From Bodo saltans (taxonomy: Eukaryota; Euglenozoa; Kinetoplastea; Eubodonida; Bodonidae), in contig CYKH01001627.1 in NCBI GenBank assembly GCA_001460835.1, positions 1,549 to 55,945 on the forward strand: 54,397 bases of DNA. The letters run 5' to 3'. Below the pieces are notes generated by a model. The model was given only the letters and a program-made list of their open reading frames with translations, was not told the DNA's origin and did not search any database. The position numbers were made by a program, and so were the translations under genes. This document shows, in pieces, positions 8,846 to 16,986 of the stretch (the stretch's first letter is position 1; each line of letters begins with the position of its first letter).

Positions 8846-9952
8846 ATGTCGGAAGGAGACGCCCCTGAAGGTTCGCGAATCAAAGTCGACAGCACGAAAG
8901 ATTTGTGGCAGAACATTGTTCAGAATGTGAAGGAATCCACCACAAATGAGACGCAAGACCTGACAGTTTTAGTAGTTGGCGCTAAAGGAAGTGGAAAAAG
9001 CACAGTTATCAACCGTGTGCTAGGATCGTCCACAAAGACCAAACCAACCACAGCGTTGGAATACAGTTTCGGCAAGCGTGACGACAGGAACACAACACAG
9101 ATTGCTCATTTTTGGGAACTTGCTCAGGGATCCGAGTTGTCGCAACTGTCTGACGTTGTGGTGACGCCTGAAAACATACACACTGTAGTTGCGGTCATCG
9201 TCGTAGACTGTCACGATGTGAGCACGATGTTTGAGTCGTCCACATACTGGCTGAAGCGCATTGACCGAAGAGCTCAGGAGATCTTTCAGAAAATGAAGGC
9301 GAAAGGCTCCCAAACTCCCGACAAAATGTTGGCACGAGCTCAGCGATCGGTTGGAGAAGACCACCCCGACCTTTCTCGCATGCGGTTATCTGGAATCCCA
9401 ACGGTTGTCGTGTGCAACAGGTTAGACATTTTCAAAGGCGACTCGACCCGCCTCAAGCTGATGGCTAAGACGATGCGTCACATTGCACATTTGTTTGGTG
9501 CTCACCTCGTTTTTAGCTCCGAGCAGTCAGCTGATGTCACCAAGCTTCGCACCGTGCTGAACCATCTTGTTTTTCAGGTTCCCTTCGATCCGAGAGTCAT
9601 CGGCGTCGATCCTGAACGCGGCAGTGTTGTAGCAACACCTGACAAAGATTCGTTCCGTGACATCGGCGACCCATACGCCAGCAATATGGCGGACTTCACT
9701 TCGACAGGCGATTCTGAACTTGACCGATGGAAGGCAGCCATGGACGAAATGTTTCCACCATCGAAAAAATCAGAAACGAAAATGGTAGAGGATCCTTTCC
9801 TAAAAAAATTGTACGACACTGCTGTTGATGGCTTTGGAGAGCCAACCATAGATTCTATGCGGAAGCAGAAGGATGAAGAGCTGGAGCAGTATCGACGCAA
9901 TTTATCCAAGAAATCTGAAAAGAAATCCGACAAAGATGACAGGGAGGGGTAG
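8846..9952 (+). CDS. DYNC2LI1: Cytoplasmic dynein 2 light intermediate chain (D1bLIC)
   Basis: This 368-residue protein is a subunit of the retrograde intraflagellar transport motor. A P-loop GAKGSGKS lies at residues 45-52. The following KPTTALEYSFGKR and IAHFWELAQGS segments are diagnostic of dynein light intermediate chains (human DYNC2LI1 has PTLALEYTYGRR). TVVVCNRLDIF near residue 190 is the NKxD-like position. Length fits the family (about 350). The C-terminal 70 residues are charged and end in a Lys/Asp tail. The start is the first ATG after the acceptor at 8830/8837. The protein works with IFT22-containing trains, encoded 1.3 kb upstream. Confidence 0.93.
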   Translation: MSEGDAPEGSRIKVDSTKDLWQNIVQNVKESTTNETQDLTVLVVGAKGSGKSTVINRVLGSSTKTKPTTALEYSFGKRDDRNTTQIAHFWELAQGSELSQLSDVVVTPENIHTVVAVIVVDCHDVSTMFESSTYWLKRIDRRAQEIFQKMKAKGSQTPDKMLARAQRSVGEDHPDLSRMRLSGIPTVVVCNRLDIFKGDSTRLKLMAKTMRHIAHLFGAHLVFSSEQSADVTKLRTVLNHLVFQVPFDPRVIGVDPERGSVVATPDKDSFRDIGDPYASNMADFTSTGDSELDRWKAAMDEMFPPSKKSETKMVEDPFLKKLYDTAVDGFGEPTIDSMRKQKDEELEQYRRNLSKKSEKKSDKDDREG

Positions 9953-10080
9953 ACGATGCAAACGTAGAAGTGGGTAGAATTCCAAACAACAACAAAACCC
10001 AAGTTTCAGTCTTGTGCATTGAAATTGACATTGCTGCGACAATATCATTGTTGGCCTTTTAAAAACTCAAGCACAATGAA

Positions 10081-11433
10081 ATGCCTGCTGAAGTGGTTCT
10101 TGGCGAGGACCTAAAAAACTGTGCAATACTTCTGCGTTCTGTTCCGTACTGCAATGGTTCGATGACACCGATGCTGCTGCGCGTGTCGACTGAAGGAATG
10201 AACATTTCCGCAATGAACTCAGTTCGTTCTCTGGAGTTAACACTAAGCCAAGTTCGCGACTCATCGGCGGGAAAGCTGTTGCGGCACTTAGTTCTTCCTA
10301 TTATCAAATTGCTCTCTGACGGTCGACATCTTGCTGTGTCTATGGCGTCCGTTGTTGCAGATGCACTGTTTTCAGGAGGATCGTGCCCGAACAACATGAC
10401 AGTCGGCGAGGAGCGTACCAGAAGGGCAAATCAACAGTTGTGGACTCAATGCTTTGGTATCATAATTTCTGAGGCTCGAGCGTCGTGGAACTCGCTCATT
10501 ATTGAGGACTGCGTGGATATCTCAACAACGCTTGAGGGTGCTGTTGAAGGAGTGCTACGTACTCGTGTTGCTCCATCGATACTAAGTCCGCTTCGAGACG
10601 TTGTAGTCGCCTACCTGCGATCTCCGTTCAGAGTCCCCATCACATCAGACGAAGTACTTTGCTGTGTCCCTGGGATGGATGTTTCCGCCTCAGTTTTGGT
10701 GGATGATATGACTTTCGTCATCACCTGCTCTCGGGCTTCGAAATCGCGTGGAACACATACCGCGCTTTTTCTTGCTGGAGCTTCCAAAGAAGATGATGAT
10801 GATGACGACCGTGACGATGACCCATTCATTAACATACAAGCTCTTGCTGATTGCTGCTGCTCACTAGGGGTGACGGTTGTTTACACCGACGCTGCCTTGG
10901 ACGACCGAACAGGGGATGCGTTTGGTATCACGATTGTTCGAATTGACTCCATGAAGGAGGTACAGGGAACCCTACCAGTCGTGAACTTAGCACACCCGAC
11001 TTTTACGAAGGACCACGCAGTAAACATAGAAAGTGTGAAAGTCTTGACCAGCCATGTTTGTTTGGTTGAAGTGCGATCACCAAGACCTTCGAAGCACGTA
11101 CGAATGCTTATTGGTTGTCCAGCGAAGCACAACAGTGAAGTGTGGTCCGAGCGGCGCGAAGCCGTACTGAGTGCGGTGCGTGTCTGCCAACATTCAACTC
11201 GTTGCGTTGAACGACGCGCGGGGTTGATTCGACTTCTTTCGCATCTCCGACAACAACCTGCACTGCAGTCGAAGGATGCCGTCTTTGTGGTAGACTTGAT
11301 CCAATGTTTTGCAGAAAGTGCGGCATTACCTGCCGTTGACGCGTTTGAAGCGGACTACGTAGTTGTGGAGGCATTTTGTGCTGCACTAAGAATTCTGATG
11401 ACGCTAATTCGCATTGACTGTATTGTAGTGTGA
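10081..11433 (+). CDS. Degenerate chaperonin-like protein (MKKS/BBS10/BBS12-type candidate)
   Basis: This 450-residue protein looks like a divergent group II chaperonin. Residues 62-96 (SAGKLLRHL, then SDGRHLAVSMASVV) align with the CCT block containing GDGTT. GVTVVYTDAALDD near 264 aligns with the apical GANVILTTWGIED. The C-terminus LRILMTLIRIDCIVV matches the CCT ending AAITILRIDDCI. Both can be compared with TCP1 encoded 2 kb downstream. The ATPase signatures are lost: no NDGAT, and GDGTT reads SDGRH. An acidic Asp run sits near residues 237-247. Loss of catalysis with the fold kept is typical of the BBS6/BBS10/BBS12 proteins that assemble the BBSome. Fold match is good; subgroup is inferred. 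Confidence 0.7.
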   Translation: MPAEVVLGEDLKNCAILLRSVPYCNGSMTPMLLRVSTEGMNISAMNSVRSLELTLSQVRDSSAGKLLRHLVLPIIKLLSDGRHLAVSMASVVADALFSGGSCPNNMTVGEERTRRANQQLWTQCFGIIISEARASWNSLIIEDCVDISTTLEGAVEGVLRTRVAPSILSPLRDVVVAYLRSPFRVPITSDEVLCCVPGMDVSASVLVDDMTFVITCSRASKSRGTHTALFLAGASKEDDDDDDRDDDPFINIQALADCCCSLGVTVVYTDAALDDRTGDAFGITIVRIDSMKEVQGTLPVVNLAHPTFTKDHAVNIESVKVLTSHVCLVEVRSPRPSKHVRMLIGCPAKHNSEVWSERREAVLSAVRVCQHSTRCVERRAGLIRLLSHLRQQPALQSKDAVFVVDLIQCFAESAALPAVDAFEADYVVVEAFCAALRILMTLIRIDCIVV

Positions 11434-11545
11434 GAGCACCTGTACGTTGCGATACTTCTGATGATAACTTATGGGAACATTACGCACTTTACTGTACTGC
11501 ACTTTGTGTTGCTCCTTATCAAGCCCAGTAATTGATACAAATTCG

Positions 11546-12391
11546 ATGCGCATTTACATCGCTGACAACTCTGACAAAGTCGCAGATTACGTTGCGTCAT
11601 ACACGATTCAACGCATCAATGACTTCGGACCCACTAAAGAACGCCCCTTCGTCTTGGGCCTCCCAACGGGTTCAACGCCTCTGAAGACGTATCAGCGCCT
11701 GATTCAAGCGTTTCGCGAGGGTCGTGTTTCATTTAAGCACGTGGTCACATTCAACATGGATGAGTACGTTGGCCTTCCTCGAGATCACCCCGAAAGCTAT
11801 CACTCGTTTATGAAAAACAACCTGTTTTCGTTTATCGACGTTCCCCAAGAGAATATTAACATTCTGAATGGCAACGCTCCAGATTTGCTTGCAGAGTGCC
11901 AGCGGTTTGAAGATAAGATTGTTGCCTACGGTGGTATTGACTTGTTCCTTGGCGGCATCGGCTCTGATGGCCACATCGCCTTTAATGAGCCTGGAAGCAG
12001 CCTTGCCTCACGGACTCGCGTCAAGAGCCTTAACCAGGAGACGATTGCAGCCAACGCGCGCTTCTTTGACAATGACATTTCGAAAGTGCCGACAATGGCA
12101 CTAACCGTTGGCGTTGGGACGATCATGGACGCTCGCACTGTCGTTATCATCGCTACCGGAGCAGGTAAGGCACCAGCGGTGGCCCAATGTGTTGAGGGCT
12201 CAGTGAGTCACGCATTTCCAGTGACTCAGTTGCAACACCACCGCTCGATGGTGCTGTGCGTTGATGAAGATGCAACCCTTGACTTGCGCGTCAAGACGGT
12301 TAGATACTTCAAAGGTCTGTTGCAACGTGAACACGAATTGGGCGAACGTCAACGGAATGCAAAGAAGCTTCAAGCCCCTTCAAAACTGTGA
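11546..12391 (+). CDS. nagB: Glucosamine-6-phosphate deaminase, glycosomal
   Basis: This 281-residue enzyme converts glucosamine 6-phosphate to fructose 6-phosphate and ammonia. The motifs LGLPTGSTP (38-46), TFNMDEYVGL (68-77) and GGIGSDGHIAFNEPGSS (136-152) place the catalytic residues at Asp72, Asp141, His143 and Glu148, the same numbering as E. coli NagB. The ATG at 11546 follows an acceptor ending CCCAG at 11526; an open-frame extension to 11471 is rejected. The last three residues are SKL, a canonical type-1 peroxisomal signal, so import into the glycosome is expected. That places amino-sugar breakdown next to glycosomal glycolysis. Confidence 0.95.
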   Translation: MRIYIADNSDKVADYVASYTIQRINDFGPTKERPFVLGLPTGSTPLKTYQRLIQAFREGRVSFKHVVTFNMDEYVGLPRDHPESYHSFMKNNLFSFIDVPQENINILNGNAPDLLAECQRFEDKIVAYGGIDLFLGGIGSDGHIAFNEPGSSLASRTRVKSLNQETIAANARFFDNDISKVPTMALTVGVGTIMDARTVVIIATGAGKAPAVAQCVEGSVSHAFPVTQLQHHRSMVLCVDEDATLDLRVKTVRYFKGLLQREHELGERQRNAKKLQAPSKL

Positions 12392-12504
12392 AAGATCTGT
12401 GCGTCTCTCAAAACCTGAATGTGATCCTATCAGCCTTGAATTGTTATTTTCGCTTGATGGTACACATGCTATTTGCTTGCTCCGATTGCTGAGATAGTTT
12501 AGCA

Positions 12505-13416
12505 ATGACGAGTCCAACAGACACCTTTGTCCGTGGAATTCTTGATGATTCTCCCTCTCCAAACGATGGAAGTGCGCTGAGCAGACAACTTATTAGTGCC
12601 TCCGAATCTATGAGGACAATCCCCGATAGTCCAAACTCTCGAACGAGGCTATTGGAGAAGTCTGATGATAGCCCCCTCTTGCCACGTCGATCTAACCAGC
12701 GCAGTATGCGCCGCGCTCAATCGCTGTTTCGGTACAGCTTGATCTTCATCAATTTTACGTTCATTGTTGCTGCAATGCTTCTCATCATGGCGGGTGTAGT
12801 TGCGCGAGAAAATTCCGCTGTCAAGCTCTGCAATCACTGCAGTGACTTGACGTTGGTGGCGATTGTGTTTGGAGTAGCGTTGTGGCTCTTCGCCATCTTT
12901 GGATTCAATTGGATCAGGCAGCGGAATATTTTATTGCTCTTGGTGTACGTCGCATTTCTTGCAATACAGTCGGTTGTTCTTTTTGCGGTGATTATCACAG
13001 CTGGTGTTTTTGACGCCAATGCTGCCAACGCGGGAGACGATGAAACTCCATTCTTACTTCAGTGGGAGGAAAGTGTCAACGCGACGAATGGGGAAACCGA
13101 GTCACCACTTTGCGATTTACAAAGGCAATTTAACTGTAGTGGTTATCGCTATGGCTGCTGCCTTGCCGGTGTCTGCTACAACGCAACGCATCCTGAATCA
13201 TGGGTCGGAGCCGTGTGTCCCGTGTGCAATGCGACTGCTGCACCACAAGTGTGCACTGACATTGTGTACAACACGCTGCGGAAGAATTTAGGTGGATTTT
13301 TGGTTATCTCGTGCTTTTCAATGCTCCTCGTGCTGAGCGGTATTTTGCTCGCTTTCCTAGCACGAAAAGTAAACCAGTCTGTTGCCCGGAGCTCAGCCCC
13401 AACGCAGAGTAGTTAG
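12505..13416 (+). CDS. Tetraspanin-like four-TM protein
   Basis: This 303-residue membrane protein has a Ser-rich cytosolic N-terminus (about 75 residues) and four hydrophobic helices near 74-97, 112-136, 142-170 and 260-285. A large extracellular loop between TM3 and TM4 holds eight cysteines including a GCC triplet (FNCSGYRYGCC), resembling the CCG-containing loop of tetraspanins, plus several Asn-X-Ser/Thr sites. The first loop is short, as in the family. The classical CCG reads GCC, so the assignment is by architecture. It is likely a surface or endosomal organiser protein. It ends with SSAPTQSS, and the stop lies in a TTAG repeat. Confidence 0.65.
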   Translation: MTSPTDTFVRGILDDSPSPNDGSALSRQLISASESMRTIPDSPNSRTRLLEKSDDSPLLPRRSNQRSMRRAQSLFRYSLIFINFTFIVAAMLLIMAGVVARENSAVKLCNHCSDLTLVAIVFGVALWLFAIFGFNWIRQRNILLLLVYVAFLAIQSVVLFAVIITAGVFDANAANAGDDETPFLLQWEESVNATNGETESPLCDLQRQFNCSGYRYGCCLAGVCYNATHPESWVGAVCPVCNATAAPQVCTDIVYNTLRKNLGGFLVISCFSMLLVLSGILLAFLARKVNQSVARSSAPTQSS

Positions 13417-13500
13417 TTAGTTAGATCTGGATCTGTTGCTCGAGCGAATAAGCTCACCTTCGCGTATTGAATCTTTGATTTTTGAGTTTTTTTGACCTGC

Positions 13501-13530
13501 TGCTGTTTCTTTTGATTTCCCCTTCGTTAG
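13501..13530 (+). promoter_or_regulatory. Probable trans-splice acceptor for TCP1
   Basis: A strong pyrimidine tract ends CGTTAG, 12 bases before the ATG; further TAGs follow at 13533 and 13540. Confidence 0.65.
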
Positions 13531-13542
13531 TAGATCGTTAGG

Positions 13543-15186
13543 ATGCAGACATCTCAAAAGTCCAGCCTTGGAATTAACGGAACGCGCACCTGCGGCCTCG
13601 ACGTGCGCAAGGAAAACGTCACCGCAGCAACTGCTGTTGCCAACGTTGTTAAGAGCTCCCTTGGCCCGATCGGCCTTGACAAGATGCTCGTAGATGAAGT
13701 CGGTGATGTAGTTGTCACCAACGACGGTGCCACGATCTTGAAGCGCTTGGACGTAGAACACCCTGCTGGCCGCATGCTCGTGGACCTTGCTCAGCTGCAA
13801 GATCAAGAAATCGGTGACGGTACGACGTCTGTTGTCATTCTTGCCTCAGAGCTGCTGAAGCGTGCACATGAACTGATTCTCCAGGGCATCCACGCTACGA
13901 ACGTGATCTCTGGATACAAGCTGGCTCTGCGTGAAGCAGTTCGTTATCTGAACGAGAACTTGTCCGCCAAGGTCGATAGCCTTGGTAAGGACGTCCTCCT
14001 TAACGTTGCTCGCACGTCCATGAGCAGCAAAATTCTCAACAACGACGCAGAAGTCTTCGCAAAGATTGTCGTCGACGCGATTCTTTCAGTGAGGACGGTC
14101 AATGACTTCGGCGATATCGTCTACCCTCGCAAAGCTGTTGGTATCCTCCTGCAACACGGAAAGAGTGCGAAAGAGTCTAAGCTCATTCAAGGCTTCGCTT
14201 TGGGTCTTAGCCGTGCTGCGCAAGGTATGCCAACATCCGTCACCAACCCCCGTATCGCCCTGGTGGATTTCGACCTTCGTGCTGTCAAGATGAAGCTCGG
14301 CATCAACATCACCGTCACTGACCCCACCAAGGCCGAGGCCATCAAGAAGCGTGAGATGGACATCACCAAGGAGCGCATCGAGAAGATGATTAAGGCAGGT
14401 GCCAACGTTATCCTCACCACCTGGGGCATCGAAGACACGATGCTCAAGTACATGGTTGAGGCTGGCGTCATGGGTATCCGTCGTGTGAAGAAGGAAGACC
14501 TCCGCCGTATTGCAAAGTCAACAGGAGGCACGATTGTGCACACGATGTCCGACTTGAATGGCGACGAGATCTTTGATCCCGCGTGGCTTGGCGTGGCGGA
14601 GAAGGTTGCTGAGGAGCGGTACGGAGACGATGACATCACCATTATTAGCGGCACTAAAAACGCCGTGTGCGCTAGCATCGTTTGCCGTGGTGCAAACTAC
14701 TTTGTCCTCGAGGAGATGGAGCGTGCATTGAACGATGCGTTGTGGGCTGTTGCTCGCACACTCGATGCAAGCTACGTTGTTCCCGGAGGCGGTGCTGTGG
14801 AGTCGGCCCTTAGCGTCTACCTTGAGAACTTTGCCCACACCCTCGGCTCTCGCGAGCAACTTGCCATCGCCCAGTTCGCTGAGGCGTTGCTGATTATCCC
14901 GAAGACGCTGTCGCTCAATGCCGCCCTCGATGCCACTGACCTTGTCTCGAAGCTTCGCGTAGAACACACCGACGCCATCAGCCCTAACGGCAACGCTGAG
15001 GGCCGTTTCACTGGTCTTGACTTGATGGAGGGCGTCCTTCGCAACAACCTCCAAGCTGGTGTCCTCGAGCCCCGCCCGAGTAAAGTGAAGTCGTTCCAGT
15101 TCGCCACAGAGGCTGCTATCACCATCCTACGTATCGACGACTGCATCCGCCTGAATGCCGATGAAGAAGATCAGCAGCGTCGCTGA
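13543..15186 (+). CDS. TCP1: T-complex protein 1 subunit alpha (CCT1)
   Basis: This 547-residue subunit belongs to the cytosolic CCT/TRiC chaperonin that folds actin and tubulin. All ATPase signatures are intact: the GLDKMLVDEVGD segment, NDGATIL, the GDGTTSVVILASELL block, and VVPGGGAVE near residue 410. HPAGRMLVDLAQLQDQE and HATNVISGYKLA point to subunit alpha rather than the others. The C-terminus AITILRIDDCI is complete. Codons end mostly in C or G, unlike the neighbouring genes, which suggests high expression. A degenerate relative lies 2.1 kb upstream, separated by two unrelated genes. Confidence 0.95.
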   Translation: MQTSQKSSLGINGTRTCGLDVRKENVTAATAVANVVKSSLGPIGLDKMLVDEVGDVVVTNDGATILKRLDVEHPAGRMLVDLAQLQDQEIGDGTTSVVILASELLKRAHELILQGIHATNVISGYKLALREAVRYLNENLSAKVDSLGKDVLLNVARTSMSSKILNNDAEVFAKIVVDAILSVRTVNDFGDIVYPRKAVGILLQHGKSAKESKLIQGFALGLSRAAQGMPTSVTNPRIALVDFDLRAVKMKLGINITVTDPTKAEAIKKREMDITKERIEKMIKAGANVILTTWGIEDTMLKYMVEAGVMGIRRVKKEDLRRIAKSTGGTIVHTMSDLNGDEIFDPAWLGVAEKVAEERYGDDDITIISGTKNAVCASIVCRGANYFVLEEMERALNDALWAVARTLDASYVVPGGGAVESALSVYLENFAHTLGSREQLAIAQFAEALLIIPKTLSLNAALDATDLVSKLRVEHTDAISPNGNAEGRFTGLDLMEGVLRNNLQAGVLEPRPSKVKSFQFATEAAITILRIDDCIRLNADEEDQQRR

Positions 15187-15369
15187 GGATAGAGTAATTA
15201 AAATAGACTAAGCTCGCGAGGAGGATGGTAGAGGCTTCGCGTGGACAGTCTGCACGAAGGAAAGAAGTAGAGAGAACGAGAAAAAAGACAAATTCAATTA
15301 TTATTGGGCATAGCGCCTTTTGTTATGTGCGTGAACGATTTTCCTGTTGGCACGACCCTCCTGTATCGA

Positions 15370-15406
15370 CTTCACTACTTTCCCTTTTTTGTTGAATGCG
15401 ACTCAG
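15370..15406 (+). promoter_or_regulatory. Probable trans-splice acceptor
   Basis: CTACTTTCCCTTTTTTG followed by ACTCAG ends two bases before the ATG at 15409, which rules out the longer in-frame TTG start at 15304. Confidence 0.7.
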
Positions 15407-15408
15407 CT

Positions 15409-16818
15409 ATGTCTCAGGTTGACCGAATTCGTAATGCCCAGCGCCATGAGCGGCTGCGTGAGTTGATGGCTAACAAAGTAGAGAAGATGGCCAAATCAAC
15501 ACTGAACGCTCAGCAGCGAGAGTTTATTCGATCAGAAGTAGACCTTCTCATCCACAATGGCGATGCCTCCGAAAGCTCACTTCACCGAGTAGCCGCCAGC
15601 CTTCGCGTTTTTGCGGATCGACCCCAAGCCGTTGCACCTCCATCTCGTCGTTCTCCTTCCGAAAACGGCATTTCGATCAAGAAGAATGATGCCAAACCAA
15701 GCATCAATGCTGCTGCGAGCAAAGCGACTGCGGTGAATGAAAGCAGCACTGCCCGTCGCCCCCCTCCGTCGGAAGTCCATGCTGGAGATGTATGGGCTCA
15801 CCTCAGCAAACGTGATGCTGAAGAGTTTGCCAAAGAGCAATTGGAGCACCGGAAGTTGCTCAAGCGCAAAGAGGACGAGCAACGCAACTTTCTTGAGGCA
15901 CAGGTGCAGCGCCGCACTGAGATCAAGCTCCGCCATGAAGAAGATGAGCGCGCGAAAGCTGCCATTGAGATGGAACAAGTTCGACTTTGGCAAATTGAGG
16001 AGCTGAAAAAGAAGGATGAAGTAAAGAAGAAGCTCGCAGATGATCGCCAGCAGCGTGACGAACAGCTTCGCCTTGCAAAAGAGAAGAAAGCGCGTGAAGA
16101 AATCTTGAGACGCGAGGACGATGAGCGTCAGGCTGCAGCAATCCGCGAAGCAATTCGAAAGGAGGAAGAGTTGAATGAAGTGAAACGCATTCGTCAAAAA
16201 GAAGAGGTGGCAAAGTTTCACGCCATCAACAAGATGCACGAAGATGCCAAACAGCGAGAACGCGATCGCGAAGCCGAGATGGATAAGGTTCACCAGAAAC
16301 TGTACTTGGAGCGCCTTGCGAAGGACGAGCGTGAACGAGACCAATCGCTTGCCAAGATGCATGAGAAACAGCGCCACCAACAAACGATGGCTACCCAAAT
16401 GCAGGCATCAGTGGCCGAGAGAGCAGCGGATGATGAGAGGAAAGCCAAAGAGTACGCCTCGAAAAAGGAGGCACAAGCTGCTGAGGAGGCTCGAAAGAAG
16501 GCTGAGCGTCAGGATCAAGAAAAGACAAAGATCAAGCAGTACCTTGCAATGCAGATTCTTGAGCGCGAGCAGAAGCAGGATGAGGAGCGTGATCGCCAAG
16601 AGAAATTGCGCTTACAAATGAAGCAAGATGTTGAAGCAGCTGAGCGTGCCGAGCATGAGCGACTGCTCCTTCGCAAGCAGAAGCAAGATCACCAACGCGT
16701 GCTCCTCGAACAGCAAATGACCGAGCGAGAGAACCAACGTCCGGTATACATGACGGACGAGGAGCGCCGTCTCAATGCGAAACTCATTGACAAAGCCCTC
16801 GCACCCAAGCGCCGATGA
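15409..16818 (+). CDS. Highly charged coiled-coil protein, TPH-like
   Basis: This 469-residue protein has a polar N-terminal 125 residues followed by an almost uninterrupted charged helix (about 130-445) of Glu, Lys, Arg and Gln with regular Leu/Ala. Repeated RQEKLR, KEEELNEVKRIRQKEE and LLLRKQKQDHQRVLLEQQ stretches resemble the trichohyalin/plectin-homology region of axonemal microtubule inner proteins (CFAP45, CFAP53, MNS1). The C-terminus YMTDEERRLNAKLIDKAL is less biased and may be a conserved tail. Composition alone produces such similarity, so the family is a candidate, not a call. Codons are richer in C/G than in the first genes. Confidence 0.7.
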   Translation: MSQVDRIRNAQRHERLRELMANKVEKMAKSTLNAQQREFIRSEVDLLIHNGDASESSLHRVAASLRVFADRPQAVAPPSRRSPSENGISIKKNDAKPSINAAASKATAVNESSTARRPPPSEVHAGDVWAHLSKRDAEEFAKEQLEHRKLLKRKEDEQRNFLEAQVQRRTEIKLRHEEDERAKAAIEMEQVRLWQIEELKKKDEVKKKLADDRQQRDEQLRLAKEKKAREEILRREDDERQAAAIREAIRKEEELNEVKRIRQKEEVAKFHAINKMHEDAKQRERDREAEMDKVHQKLYLERLAKDERERDQSLAKMHEKQRHQQTMATQMQASVAERAADDERKAKEYASKKEAQAAEEARKKAERQDQEKTKIKQYLAMQILEREQKQDEERDRQEKLRLQMKQDVEAAERAEHERLLLRKQKQDHQRVLLEQQMTERENQRPVYMTDEERRLNAKLIDKALAPKRR

Positions 16819-16947
16819 GCACGATTAGAATTGTACAAGACTACAACTCCCCACTCTCTGTGTGAATGTAGAATCATACGAATTTCCCCACTCAAGAACA
16901 GAACGTGCTGCTCTTGCAGATTGCAAGGACGTGTTGGATCCTAGAGT

Positions 16948-16982
16948 TCTGTATTCTTCTATTGTTTTATGTTTTCATGAAG
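16948..16982 (+). promoter_or_regulatory. Probable trans-splice acceptor, four-base 5' UTR
   Basis: A T-rich tract ends CATGAAG; the ATG begins only five bases later at 16987, implying an extremely short leader beyond the spliced leader. Confidence 0.55.
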
Positions 16983-16986
16983 CGCA

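Noticed and set aside
14187-15054. Long minus-strand frames over TCP1
   Set aside because: They are antisense shadows created by the C/G-ending codons of TCP1.
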